NCBI GenBank assembly: GCA_938041505.1
Contig: CALITC010000002.1
Coordinates: 1-61,952 of the forward strand
DNA: 61,952 bases
Reading direction: 5' to 3'
Origin: an uncultured Patescibacteria group bacterium
GTDB taxonomy: Bacteria; Patescibacteriota; JACMRA01
The notes under the pieces were generated by a model, which was not told where the DNA came from, did not search any database, and saw only the letters and a program-made list of their open reading frames with translations. Made by a program: the position numbers and the translations under genes. Of this stretch, positions 43,730-52,411 are shown piece after piece; position 1 is the stretch's first letter; the number at the start of each line of letters is the position of its first letter.

Positions 43730-44731
43730 TTATGATTGGAGGAAATAATCACCTTTGAGCGTATTTAGCTTCTCTTCCAGCGACTCTTCTTGCTTATCCA
43801 GTACAGCTGCCTGATTCTTTATTGTTGAAATCGGACTCTTTATTGCTTCTTTGATCTCTTCAGATTGAAATAGTTTTACATCTTTTTTTGATAGTTCTAC
43901 AAGCTTCGAGGTTGCGCTTTGAACTACAGGAGAATCGTTAGAGCCAAGACCATTTTGCAACTCTTTCAGAGCTTCGCTGTAACTTACATATAGGTTCTTA
44001 TCAGTCTGAATTATTGATTGGAGATCTTGTGAGTAATATTGCTCATACCCTTCTTCGAAACAACTCTCTATTTCGTCTATTAGTTTTAGGTTGTCATCTA
44101 TGTTAGTGGTAGCATTTTGAATGTACGTATTCCTTTCATCAAAACCTACATCAGTATTCTCAGAAAAATTTTTGATCTCCTGACTAAACACTTCAAGATT
44201 GTTTGACTGTTTTACAGCATTATCAATTAAACAAATTTGATACTCCAAAAACTCGCTTAGGCTTTCGAGGGTAAACTTCTTGACTTGGAGTGTATTACGA
44301 ATCTCCCTGCCAAGATCTGTTGTTTCTTCAGTATTCCCCTCTTCAATCTTACTAACGCTGGTATCAATCTCATTATTTATAGTCTCAATGCCTTGAATTT
44401 TTTCTTTAATTTGAGAGATTCTATCGGCCGTGTCTTCTTTGTTTGATGTCTGAAACTCTACCAATTCATTGAGATCTTTGACCACTTCTTTGCTTGGATT
44501 GGTGGTAAGGTTATATTCTTTGATGTTCTTGTTGATAAAACCAATAACGACCTCCCTATCTTCAGACCAATTTTGGTAATACCTATAACCAAAAAAACCA
44601 CCAAACACAACAGCAAGTAAAACAATTGCAATAACAATCAGAACAGGTCTGGAGAGACTTATCTTTTTTTTCTTAAAATTTTTAATATTAAAAGAATGTT
44701 TTTTTGACTTGTTACTACTTTTACCTAACAT
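43730..44731 (-). CDS. Membrane-anchored coiled-coil protein
   Basis: 333 residues. A strongly basic N-terminus (about 1-30, many Lys) and one membrane helix (about 32-52, LIVIAIVLLAVVFGGFF) put the rest outside the cytoplasm. The remainder is helical and acidic with long heptad-like stretches (around 80-130 and 290-330) and two Cys. It lies 15 bp upstream of the photolyase gene, and may be cotranscribed with it. No family recognised. Confidence 0.6.
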   Translation of the reverse strand: MLGKSSNKSKKHSFNIKNFKKKKISLSRPVLIVIAIVLLAVVFGGFFGYRYYQNWSEDREVVIGFINKNIKEYNLTTNPSKEVVKDLNELVEFQTSNKEDTADRISQIKEKIQGIETINNEIDTSVSKIEEGNTEETTDLGREIRNTLQVKKFTLESLSEFLEYQICLIDNAVKQSNNLEVFSQEIKNFSENTDVGFDERNTYIQNATTNIDDNLKLIDEIESCFEEGYEQYYSQDLQSIIQTDKNLYVSYSEALKELQNGLGSNDSPVVQSATSKLVELSKKDVKLFQSEEIKEAIKSPISTIKNQAAVLDKQEESLEEKLNTLKGDYFLQS

Positions 44732-44769
44732 AGTTTGGGTGGTTTTTGTCCTCTTAAATTACCGTGGGT

Positions 44770-45390
44770 TTAGTATGACTTTGAGTACAACACTTCTTCA
44801 CCAGCTTTGGCGTAGCTAGAAACTTCTTCCTTGGTGAACCAAAGGTTGATCTCGGTCTGTGCTTCTTCTGGGATCTCTGATGCGTGAACAACATTGTGAA
44901 TTGCACGTCCTTCTACGTTAGCAACAGCTGGTGAATCCACAGAAAAGTCTCCTCGGATTGTTCCTGGCTCAGCTTTGAATGGTAATGTGTGGCCTACAAG
45001 TTTGCGTACGATATCCACTGCTCCAATGCCTTCGACAATCATGCAGACTACTGGACCAGATTGCATGTAGCCAACTAGAGATTCTGCTACAGACTTACCA
45101 ATTACAGATTTGTCATCAGTTCCAAGAATTTCTTTGGGATCCATACCTAGTGACTCAAAAGTTCCTAGCCCTTTTTCACCAAGTCTATCGACCCAGCTTT
45201 GGTCTTGCATTGGATAATGTGCTCGTATCATCTCTTCAGAGGCGTCTACCATTTTGAGGGCGACAATCTTAAGACCAGTGGCTTCGATACGCTTCATCAC
45301 CTCCCCTGTAAGACCACGCTTTACACCATCTGGCTTCATCATTACGTAGGTTTGTTGGGACTTTAATTTTTCGACTACAGAATTACTCAT
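44770..45390 (-). CDS. ndk: Nucleoside diphosphate kinase with C-terminal extension
   Basis: Transfers the gamma-phosphate between nucleoside tri- and diphosphates. 206 residues, longer than the usual 140-150 owing to an insertion and a C-terminal tail of about 25 residues. MMKPDGVKRGLTGEVMKRIE is the nucleotide-binding start; the active-site His is in RAIHNVVHASEIPEEAQTEI (NVVHASE). An extra segment (about 70-105) containing LGEKGLGTFESLGMDPKEI lies between the core helices, as in the archaeal/CPR-type long form. Promoter candidate: TTGACA, 17 bp, TTCTAT upstream. Confidence 0.93.
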   Translation of the reverse strand: MSNSVVEKLKSQQTYVMMKPDGVKRGLTGEVMKRIEATGLKIVALKMVDASEEMIRAHYPMQDQSWVDRLGEKGLGTFESLGMDPKEILGTDDKSVIGKSVAESLVGYMQSGPVVCMIVEGIGAVDIVRKLVGHTLPFKAEPGTIRGDFSVDSPAVANVEGRAIHNVVHASEIPEEAQTEINLWFTKEEVSSYAKAGEEVLYSKSY

Positions 45391-45563
45391 AATAATATAT
45401 ACTTTGTTTGTTATGGTAATAGAACTTCAGATACCGCATATTGTCAAACAAAATTATAGCTTTTCTAAAGACCTAATGAGGTAGTTTGGCTTGATAAAAC
45501 CTGCAAGCAAAATTAAAGCATGACCATCTATATCACGGCAAAATTTTTTTACTATTATTGTAT

Positions 45564-45592
45564 TGACATAAATGTATTTGTATGGTATATTT
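45564..45592 (+). promoter_or_regulatory. Promoter of secreted toxin-like gene
   Basis: TTGACA (45564-45569), 17 bp, TATATT (45587-45592). Confidence 0.8.
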
Positions 45593-45634
45593 TGTCTGTT
45601 ATTTACTCTAATAATTTCATTTAGGAGGAAAATT

Positions 45635-47131
45635 TTGTATAAGTATTTATTTACTGTACTGTCCGTTGTGACATTTTTGTTTACAGGCAGCTTGCCAGCT
45701 AAAGCTGTTATCAATCAACTTAATCAACTTCGAGACTACACTGAATATAGTTGTCTATTCGATGAAAATGGTAGGGTTTTAGGGCATGATCCTAACAAAA
45801 CTAAGTATGACCCCAACGGTTATACTTATGATGATTTACTTAATGCCTATATTGATGGGTATTACTACTTTAATTTTCAACAATACACAGACTGTAACAG
45901 TCCGTACACCAAGTTTGAAAAAACTAATCAAGTCTATAAAGGTCTTCAAATTGTTGTGTATAAGAATTTTTATGATTCTAAACACTGTTTGGTAGTGATA
46001 CCAAGCAAGAGATATAGTTCATCCAACTATCACTGCGATTTGGCTGTCTTAAAAGCAAAGAGGAATATTTTGGATAAGGTTCCCAGTGGTACCTTAGTAC
46101 TTAACAACTCGACTGCAAGTATCGAAGTCACCAACATCACCGACTCAACTATCTACTCTGATAGTCGCCTTCATACTACACTTAAGGTGACGAATGGTAC
46201 CCCAGCAATCAAGAATGGTTGGCTCATCATTAAAGATGGTGATAATGGAATAGATCAGATTCATAAGTTTGAGAAGTTTAATACCACTGAGTATGTGGAT
46301 GTGACTGCCGGGTTTGTACATTACAAACGAGTCACTATTGAAGCATTGGTGGAATATGAGAATGGAACAAAGCTAACTATTCCATTTAGTAATTCAATAA
46401 CTTACTCTCAATACCCTAGTGATTATATAGAAGGGAGTGCTGAACTGCCTAGTCTATCAAACCCTGGTTTTTGGGTGGGAGCAACTTTACAAGTAGGAGA
46501 TGCAATCAGTGATGACGTGTATCGCTGCGTTGGTAAAGAGCAATCTATTCTTGGCTATGACATTAGTGAGAATAATCGACTACTGAGTTGTGTTGGAGTA
46601 ATAGCCCCTCTACCAGTTGGGAGAATTCTCAATATTACTGGGAAGAAGTATACGGTGGTTAGATCTATTGTGAAAAAAGGAGATACAGTTGTAGAACTAG
46701 CTCCAGTTCGTAAAGCCTTACCATATGTTGATGGTGTGATTCATACTACCTACAGTGGACAGAAGCTTACTAGGTCTTGGTTTGCTGATTTCAAGCTCAC
46801 ACAAGGTGATGATTTCCATGGATATACTCATATTATCAAGAATCATGCTCATAATGTGCATGGAGGTAGAAGAAAAGGTGGGAAATACTTCTTTGAGACA
46901 GATATCAAGAATCTGATTGAAGAAGCCCTCACAACCAAAATCGAGAAAGCTACCATTATTAATGACGTAACAACTAGCGGTGAAGTTGTATATATCGCAG
47001 AAGTTAATATGGGTAGAGTAATTGGATTCCAACCTGTGAATCTCAACACTAACAATTTCAAAGAGCTGTCTAAGCTAAGAATATTGCTTCTAGAAGACGG
47101 TACTATTAAAACAGCTTATCCTATCAAATAG
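45635..47131 (+). CDS. Secreted protein with putative BECR-fold nuclease toxin domain
   Basis: 498 residues from a TTG at 45635 with a strong SD, AGGAGGAA (45623-45630). The 5' extension read from 45572 would begin at the -35/-10 region, so it is rejected. Signal peptide MYKYLFTVLSVVTFLFTGSL plus PAKA, cleavage before VINQ. The middle has paired cysteines (CLFDEN, DCNSP, RCVGKE, SCVGVI). The C-terminal 110 residues contain HGYTHIIKNHAHNVHGG, then KYFFETDIKNLIEEAL and a final TIKTAYPIK, a pattern of polymorphic-toxin RNases of the barnase/EndoU/colicin/RelE group. Toxicity is inferred. The next gene could be its immunity protein. Confidence 0.65.
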   Translation: MYKYLFTVLSVVTFLFTGSLPAKAVINQLNQLRDYTEYSCLFDENGRVLGHDPNKTKYDPNGYTYDDLLNAYIDGYYYFNFQQYTDCNSPYTKFEKTNQVYKGLQIVVYKNFYDSKHCLVVIPSKRYSSSNYHCDLAVLKAKRNILDKVPSGTLVLNNSTASIEVTNITDSTIYSDSRLHTTLKVTNGTPAIKNGWLIIKDGDNGIDQIHKFEKFNTTEYVDVTAGFVHYKRVTIEALVEYENGTKLTIPFSNSITYSQYPSDYIEGSAELPSLSNPGFWVGATLQVGDAISDDVYRCVGKEQSILGYDISENNRLLSCVGVIAPLPVGRILNITGKKYTVVRSIVKKGDTVVELAPVRKALPYVDGVIHTTYSGQKLTRSWFADFKLTQGDDFHGYTHIIKNHAHNVHGGRRKGGKYFFETDIKNLIEEALTTKIEKATIINDVTTSGEVVYIAEVNMGRVIGFQPVNLNTNNFKELSKLRILLLEDGTIKTAYPIK

Positions 47132-47159
47132 GATGGCTACTTAAATGACGTTAATGATA

Positions 47160-47187
47160 CCCTGTATTTACAATACAGGGATTTTTT
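47160..47187 (+). terminator. Terminator between toxin-like gene and possible immunity gene
   Basis: CCCTGTATT/AATACAGGG stem, 3-nt loop, then ATTTTTT. It may attenuate read-through into 47205. Confidence 0.85.
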
Positions 47188-47204
47188 GTTAGTACATATA
47201 CCAT

Positions 47205-47651
47205 ATGGCAGAGCTAACTTACTTTCCAGAAAAAGACTTAGGAGAATTAGTCAATTACGATTCTATAATTATTGAAGATGAGCTCCATGAATACATAAGT
47301 ACAAATCAACTTAGAGAAAATACTAAATTAGTGACAGCAATACAAAATGTGGATAAAAACTTTAAGAAATTTGAAGTCTTTTTTGCCTGGTATAGATGGG
47401 ATGACGAAGAAGTCCCGAACGAAAAACTCCCAATACTCCTTAAAGAGATAGATTTCTTTTTGGATAATTTCTCTGTCATTACTCAGCATTGCCCGCCGCC
47501 AGGAAAAGGTGATTCTGGTAATCTTGGAGATCTCAACTTCAAGGATGATACATTTGGAGAGTATGGATTGTACAACTTTTTAACATGCTTTCGGTATCTC
47601 GTATGTAAAGCTATGAAAATTAATGGGAAAATTGTTATCTTTGGGGATTGA
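47205..47651 (+). CDS. Acidic small protein, possible immunity protein
   Basis: 148 residues, markedly acidic, soluble, no signal peptide, so cytoplasmic. Four Cys, and a Pro/Gly-rich loop CPPPGKGDSG. It lies 73 bp downstream of the toxin-like gene in the same orientation, with a terminator between, and ends in TGA. Cytoplasmic acidic proteins encoded directly after a secreted nuclease toxin are often its inhibitor, which is the only basis for this call. An unrelated hypothetical gene is equally possible. Confidence 0.5.
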   Translation: MAELTYFPEKDLGELVNYDSIIIEDELHEYISTNQLRENTKLVTAIQNVDKNFKKFEVFFAWYRWDDEEVPNEKLPILLKEIDFFLDNFSVITQHCPPPGKGDSGNLGDLNFKDDTFGEYGLYNFLTCFRYLVCKAMKINGKIVIFGD

Positions 47652-47686
47652 GGAATTTCAGATAAATTAATACTTGAAAGTTGATA

Positions 47687-50014
47687 TCACTCTTCATCTA
47701 ATTCTTCTGGTAGAATGTACACATCTCTTGGTTTGGAGCCGTTTTGAGGACCTACCACTCCGTTTTGTTCTAGGCGGTTGATGATTTTGGCAGCCTTTGG
47801 ATACCCTACCCCCATTGTTTGCTGTAAGAAACTCGTGGAGGCTTTTTGGTATTGGACTACAATCTTCTTAGCTTCTTCGTACGCCTCATCACCAGCTGCT
47901 TCTCTACTTGATTTTCCAGCGCTCATGCCTGGGACATTTACCTTAGTCTTTGGTGGTTGCGTAATGGTTTCGTTGTGATTATTAAAGTTCATTTGGTTGG
48001 CTTGCTTTTGCAAACTCTTCACGTGCTCAACAACCTCACTTTCTTCTACAAATGGTCCTTGGAAACGAATTGGCTTCATCAAGCTTGGTGTTGATATTAA
48101 CCCATCTCCCATTCCGAGCAATTTCTCAGCACCACCTGTGTCTAGAATTACACGAGAGTCTATTTGGGAAGCAACCGTGAAAGCGATTCTCGTTGGTACA
48201 TTGGCTTTAATTAACCCAGTTACAACGTTAGTATCAGGTCTCTGAGTACCAAGGACAAGGTGAATTCCGACCGCACGTGACATCTGCGTAAGACGCACAA
48301 TAATTGGTTCTACTTCTGACTTAGCGATCATCATCAAGTCTCCAAGCTCGTCGATTACAAAGACCATGTATGGCATACGCTCTGGTTTATCTTCATCGTC
48401 TTTTTTGAAAGATTTAGCAAAGTCGTTGTAGTCGTTGATGTTGCGTTTACCGTGTTTTTCTAGGAGCGAGTACCGCCTATCCATCTCTAATACTGTCCAT
48501 TTGAGAGAGTTGATGGCTTTGTCAGCCTCAGTGATGACAGAACACATTAGATGAGGAATTCCTTCGTATAGCTTCAACTCAACTCGCTTCATGTCTACCA
48601 TGATCAACTGTAATTCAAATGGGCTGTATGTTGATAGTAAGCTCAACAACATTCCGTTGATCCACACGGATTTACCTGCGCCGGTTGCACCTGCAACAAG
48701 TAAGTGAGGGGCTTTTGCAAGAGAATATACTATTTCCTTACCTGCTACATCTTTACCAACAACAATCGGCAGGTCTCCCTTGAACTGTTGGAATTTTGGA
48801 TGGTAGATTATATCACCGAGCCGGACTGGAGACTTTTTCTCATTTGGGATTTCGATACCGACTAAGCTCTTTCCAGATATAGGAGCCTCAATACGAATAC
48901 TTGGGGACGCCAAAGCTAGGGCTAGATCCCTCTGCAAGCTATCGATTGTTGAAAGGCGAACGCCAGTATCTGGTTTCAGGGTATATTGTGTTACGGTTGG
49001 GCCTACATAAGTATCACTCATGGTCACCTTAATTCCAAAATTCTCTAATGTATTTCTGACAATTTCTTTATTCTGCTCGATTCGTTTTTTTACTTCGCTA
49101 TCAACACCTTTTTTTGCTCTAGATACTTTGAGAAGATTAGTAGATGGAGCCTTCCAACTACCGTCATCTTCCGAAATAGGTGCCATATCCATTGTTCCTT
49201 CGCCCTCAGCTACAGCAGTAAATTTCTTTTTTGCTGGTGAAGGTTTTGTAGGTTTTGAAATCACCACATCGATAAATTCTTTGATCTTGTTGCTTTCTTC
49301 ATTTTCAATACCGTCGTCATTATTTCCACTAGACTTAGCAGGGGTATCCGAGATTGAACCGTCATATATGACGCTACTGATCATTTCATCCAAATTATCT
49401 TCTGGCTGTTCTTTTTCGCTCACATGCTCGGGTTCTGTCTTCCACAGCTCATAAATATCTGGTACCAAATCCCAGAACTTTTTTGGATCTTTATATACTT
49501 TGTTGCATGTCTCCAGAAATCCTGCCACAGTAAGCTGCGAAGTCAGGAAAAATCCAAATAAGGCTGTACTTAATATTAATATAAATCCGGCAATAGGTCC
49601 AAAGACTCCGAATATTTGTGGATAAAGCAAATACCCAATCCAGCCACCGCCGAGCTGAATATCAACCATGGTGTTGGTGCCAAATACCAGGCTAAGCAAT
49701 CCTGCAAAAGCTACAATCATTAAAACAAACCCCCAAATAACTTTGAACCCTGAAACATCTCTTTTAAAATCTGGATTTTGTTGGATTCTTATTAATACTA
49801 TACCCACAATCAAAAATATCAAGGGGAATACAAATGCAGCCCTCCCTAAAAGGTTTCGTAAGAAGCTCCCAATTGAATTGCCAGCTGGTCCAGCCAAACT
49901 TAATAATGAGAGGTATAATAATATGAAAGTAGATAGCGAAGTAATTATCGCTAATGTCATTTTCAGGTTGTTATCAAACTCCGGGAATATCTTAGGTACC
50001 TTTATCTTTTCCAT
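47687..50014 (-). CDS. ftsK: DNA translocase FtsK
   Basis: 775 residues. Pumps chromosomal DNA through the division septum. Four N-terminal membrane helices (about 17-165), an acidic linker, then the alpha/beta motor: Walker A GATGAGKSVWIN near residue 450, VIDELGDLMM (Walker B region), and GTQRPDTNVVTGLIKANVPT. The C-terminal winged-helix gamma domain (YQKASTSFLQQTMGVGYPKA) recognises polar DNA sequences. It ends in TGA: ILPEELDEE-stop. Reading through it would run into the convergent gene, so TGA is a real stop here. Confidence 0.96.
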   Translation of the reverse strand: MEKIKVPKIFPEFDNNLKMTLAIITSLSTFILLYLSLLSLAGPAGNSIGSFLRNLLGRAAFVFPLIFLIVGIVLIRIQQNPDFKRDVSGFKVIWGFVLMIVAFAGLLSLVFGTNTMVDIQLGGGWIGYLLYPQIFGVFGPIAGFILILSTALFGFFLTSQLTVAGFLETCNKVYKDPKKFWDLVPDIYELWKTEPEHVSEKEQPEDNLDEMISSVIYDGSISDTPAKSSGNNDDGIENEESNKIKEFIDVVISKPTKPSPAKKKFTAVAEGEGTMDMAPISEDDGSWKAPSTNLLKVSRAKKGVDSEVKKRIEQNKEIVRNTLENFGIKVTMSDTYVGPTVTQYTLKPDTGVRLSTIDSLQRDLALALASPSIRIEAPISGKSLVGIEIPNEKKSPVRLGDIIYHPKFQQFKGDLPIVVGKDVAGKEIVYSLAKAPHLLVAGATGAGKSVWINGMLLSLLSTYSPFELQLIMVDMKRVELKLYEGIPHLMCSVITEADKAINSLKWTVLEMDRRYSLLEKHGKRNINDYNDFAKSFKKDDEDKPERMPYMVFVIDELGDLMMIAKSEVEPIIVRLTQMSRAVGIHLVLGTQRPDTNVVTGLIKANVPTRIAFTVASQIDSRVILDTGGAEKLLGMGDGLISTPSLMKPIRFQGPFVEESEVVEHVKSLQKQANQMNFNNHNETITQPPKTKVNVPGMSAGKSSREAAGDEAYEEAKKIVVQYQKASTSFLQQTMGVGYPKAAKIINRLEQNGVVGPQNGSKPRDVYILPEELDEE

Positions 50015-50093
50015 GTGCTAATCTTTACAGTTTACAAGTATTCTGGCAAGTTGATTGATTATATATAATATCTGTATCATTGTCTATATAATT

Positions 50094-50864
50094 ATGCCTC
50101 CAAAAAACCTAAATGAGTGGAAAATCATTGCTGCTCATCTTGAGAAACCAGTTGAAGGGATAATTAATTGTTGGAATGATTTATCCGAAGATAAGAAAAG
50201 TAATTTTGAAAACTTATTTAGTAAGTATAGAAAAGGAATTCCAATAGATTACTTAATTCCCTTTGTTGTCATCGGTAAGTATAGATTTTCACTCAATCTA
50301 ATCACCTTAATTCCTAGGCCAGAAACCGAAGAGCTTATTAAAATAATTAATGATACTCCTCACAAACCTTCTGCACTAATTGATGTTGGTTGTGGAAGTG
50401 GTTTGATTGGCATAAGCGTTGCAGAATATTTCAACGAAGTCATCATTAGCGATATCTCTAAGGAAGCATTGGATGTTTGTAGGTCAAACTGCGAGCTTAA
50501 TGGTATTAATAACTGCCAAATTATACATTCTGATTTGCTCACTAACATACCTACCCAATTAGATTTTTGGCTTGTAGCAAACTTACCTTACGTTCCGCTT
50601 GGAGATAAACCAAAAGAGGATGAGTACAATACGACTTTTGAGCCAGATACCGCGTTATATTCTGGAAGTGATGGCTTAGATCTTTTTCGGATTCTAATTA
50701 CTCAAATTTCCCAATTAGATCAGAAACCGTTTAGGTTGTTTTTCGAGTTAGATCCTAGGAATATAAGCTTAGCATCTGATTTAGTTGAAGAAATTGGATA
50801 CCATACTTCAATTGCCTCAGACTCTGGAGGGTTTGATCGTTTTTTGCTTTGCTCGCAACATTGA
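50094..50864 (+). CDS. prmC: Release-factor glutamine methyltransferase PrmC
   Basis: 256 residues from ATG at 50094 (MPPKNLNEWK). Methylates the Gln of the GGQ motif in peptide-chain release factors. SAM motif I is LIDVGCGSGLIGISVAEYF; motif IV is ANLPYVPLG, with NLPY in place of the canonical NPPY. The N-terminal helical part includes IPIDYLI and TLIPRPETEELI, which match the family's 'P.qYi.g...F.g....v...vLiPRpeTE' signature. It ends in TGA. It is directly divergent from ftsK. Confidence 0.9.
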   Translation: MPPKNLNEWKIIAAHLEKPVEGIINCWNDLSEDKKSNFENLFSKYRKGIPIDYLIPFVVIGKYRFSLNLITLIPRPETEELIKIINDTPHKPSALIDVGCGSGLIGISVAEYFNEVIISDISKEALDVCRSNCELNGINNCQIIHSDLLTNIPTQLDFWLVANLPYVPLGDKPKEDEYNTTFEPDTALYSGSDGLDLFRILITQISQLDQKPFRLFFELDPRNISLASDLVEEIGYHTSIASDSGGFDRFLLCSQH

Positions 50865-50931
50865 TTTTAGTTTTGTATTTGACAATAACAGCGGGAAAAT
50901 TCACTAATTTAATATATTAAAACTAAGTATA

Positions 50932-51474
50932 ATGAATATAGGTATGGAAATTGAATATAAGCAACAATTAGTAAAAACACTACAAATGGTCGCAGGTCCT
51001 ATGGTAGATAATCTCACAATTAATGTAGATAAAGAAGGAGATCAATGGCGAGTTAATATTAACTCAGATCAAAACGAAATTCTTGTAGGTCACAAGGGTG
51101 AACATATCAAAGCAATTCAACATATTACGCGGGTTTTGATTCATAGACAGTTTCCTGACGATAGGACGCATTTTTTGATCGATGTGGGAGAATTTCGACG
51201 TAATCGTGAACAAATTCTTAAGCAGAAGATTATTGCAGTAGCTCAGCGAGAAGTTATTGAAAGAGGAACCAGCGTGATTCTTATGAATCTTAATGGCTAT
51301 GAACGCAAACTTGTCCATGATATACTTAGTGATGTGGATAATTTGGAGACTTCGAGCATTGGAGAGGATGAGAAGCGCAAACTTATTATTCGACCCACTA
51401 GCGAGATTGGGGCTAAAGGTTTGGATCAGTCGAAAATTTTAGATATAAAAGATTTGGAAGGTGTGGAAGATTAG
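50932..51474 (+). CDS. KH-R3H RNA-binding protein (Jag/KhpB-like)
   Basis: 180 residues from ATG at 50932 (an internal ATG at 50944 is equally possible). A KH-like domain with VGHKGEHIKAIQHITRVLIH and an R3H domain (YERKLVHDILSDVDNLETSS, GEDEKRKLIIRP). It lacks the N-terminal Jag domain. It binds RNA and in other bacteria affects cell division and sporulation. jag genes commonly lie near oriC with rnpA and yidC, which fits the origin candidate immediately downstream. Confidence 0.85.
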   Translation: MNIGMEIEYKQQLVKTLQMVAGPMVDNLTINVDKEGDQWRVNINSDQNEILVGHKGEHIKAIQHITRVLIHRQFPDDRTHFLIDVGEFRRNREQILKQKIIAVAQREVIERGTSVILMNLNGYERKLVHDILSDVDNLETSSIGEDEKRKLIIRPTSEIGAKGLDQSKILDIKDLEGVED

Positions 51475-51494
51475 TCAATTCTAAGCGATTTACT

Positions 51495-51518
51495 GCTCCT
51501 TATGGAGCTATTTTTTTT
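51495..51518 (+). terminator. Terminator of khpB-like gene
   Basis: GCTCC/GGAGC stem with a 4-nt loop, then TATTTTTTTT. Confidence 0.8.
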
Positions 51519-51527
51519 AATATCAGT

Positions 51528-51872
51528 TGTGGATAAGTTGTGGATACTTCGATCATTATCTAATTTATTGTGGATAACTACTTATACTATCTATTGAGCG
51601 ATGGAGACCATATATATCTTATTTTTAATTTAGTATATGTATTTACTAAATATGTTTTAATTCAGTGTTTTGCTATATTTATTGTCTATATGTGTATTGT
51701 ATATTTGTATACTATATTTAAATATTTACAAATTTTTATTTATGTAATATATATTTTTTTACTATATGTATGCATGTTTATAGATAGTATACTTATATAT
51801 AGTATATGAATATACTATTTGTATAAATATATGCGAAGTTAATAATTAATGCAAAAATGAATCTTATCCACA
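51528..51872. other. Candidate chromosomal replication origin (oriC)
   Basis: Three DnaA boxes in one direction: TGTGGATAA (51528-51536), TGTGGATAC (51539-51547) and TGTGGATAA (51569-51577). A fourth, TTATCCACA, faces them at 51864-51872, inside the first codons of the MarR gene. Between them is about 250 bp of almost pure A/T with TATATGTATTTAC-like repeats, suited to unwinding. A jag-like gene lies just upstream, and gene orientation changes around this point. dnaA itself is not in the window. Confidence 0.75.
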
Positions 51873-52321
51873 CCCCTACTCGTCTGATTAGTTTTATGGT
51901 ATGGAATTCAAGTAAGGGATTGCAAAGGGAGATGGATTTAACATTGAGATATTTTGATTTAACGTATGTACAGTTTTTGATTCTACTAACTATACAATGC
52001 TTAAATGAAGAACAAAAATTTGTTTCACAAACAGACATTGCTGATTATCTTTCAACTAATAAAAATATTATTTCTCAGTGTCTAAAAAGGCTTCATAATA
52101 AGAACTTGATTCGCAAAACAAGTCACCCGGCAGATCAACGCTCAAAAATACTATTTTTGACAGAACTTGGTGACCGGCGGCTTCTCCAGACAAGCAAGCT
52201 TATACAATTGAAAGACATGATGTATTTTAAATTTAAGCTTAGTGGTAAGCGGAGCTTCTCAGATCAGCTAGATACTCTTTCATCGATCAACAGTGTTAGA
52301 TCAGCAACTCTAGAGAGTTAG
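51857..52321 (+). CDS. MarR-family transcriptional regulator
   Basis: 154 residues, winged-helix regulator. Recognition region: VSQTDIADYLSTNKNIISQC LKRL (split here for length), wing with KTSHPADQRSKILFLTELGDRRL, the usual 'D.R....l.lT..G' signature. N- and C-terminal helices dimerise. A DnaA box is embedded in codons 3-5. No target operon is evident; ftsH follows 90 bp later with its own promoter. Confidence 0.9.
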   Translation: MNLIHTPTRLISFMVWNSSKGLQREMDLTLRYFDLTYVQFLILLTIQCLNEEQKFVSQTDIADYLSTNKNIISQCLKRLHNKNLIRKTSHPADQRSKILFLTELGDRRLLQTSKLIQLKDMMYFKFKLSGKRSFSDQLDTLSSINSVRSATLES

Positions 52322-52337
52322 CAAACGAATTATATCC

Positions 52338-52366
52338 TTGACAATACCTGAATTTACACTTATTTT
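52338..52366 (+). promoter_or_regulatory. Promoter of ftsH
   Basis: TTGACA (52338-52343), 17 bp, TATTTT (52361-52366); a further TATATAAT lies at 52373. Confidence 0.6.
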
Positions 52367-52411
52367 TGGTTCTATATAATTCACCTTCCTTCACTGGAAA
52401 AAATCTTGATT

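Noticed and set aside
45454-45714. 86-codon minus ORF antisense to the toxin-like gene start
   Set aside because: It overlaps the toxin promoter, SD and signal peptide on the other strand and shows no domain or RBS.
51570-51809. 79-codon Tyr/Ile-rich ORF in the AT-rich tract
   Set aside because: It occupies the unwinding region of the origin candidate, starts at a GTG inside a DnaA box, and low-complexity A/T explains its openness.
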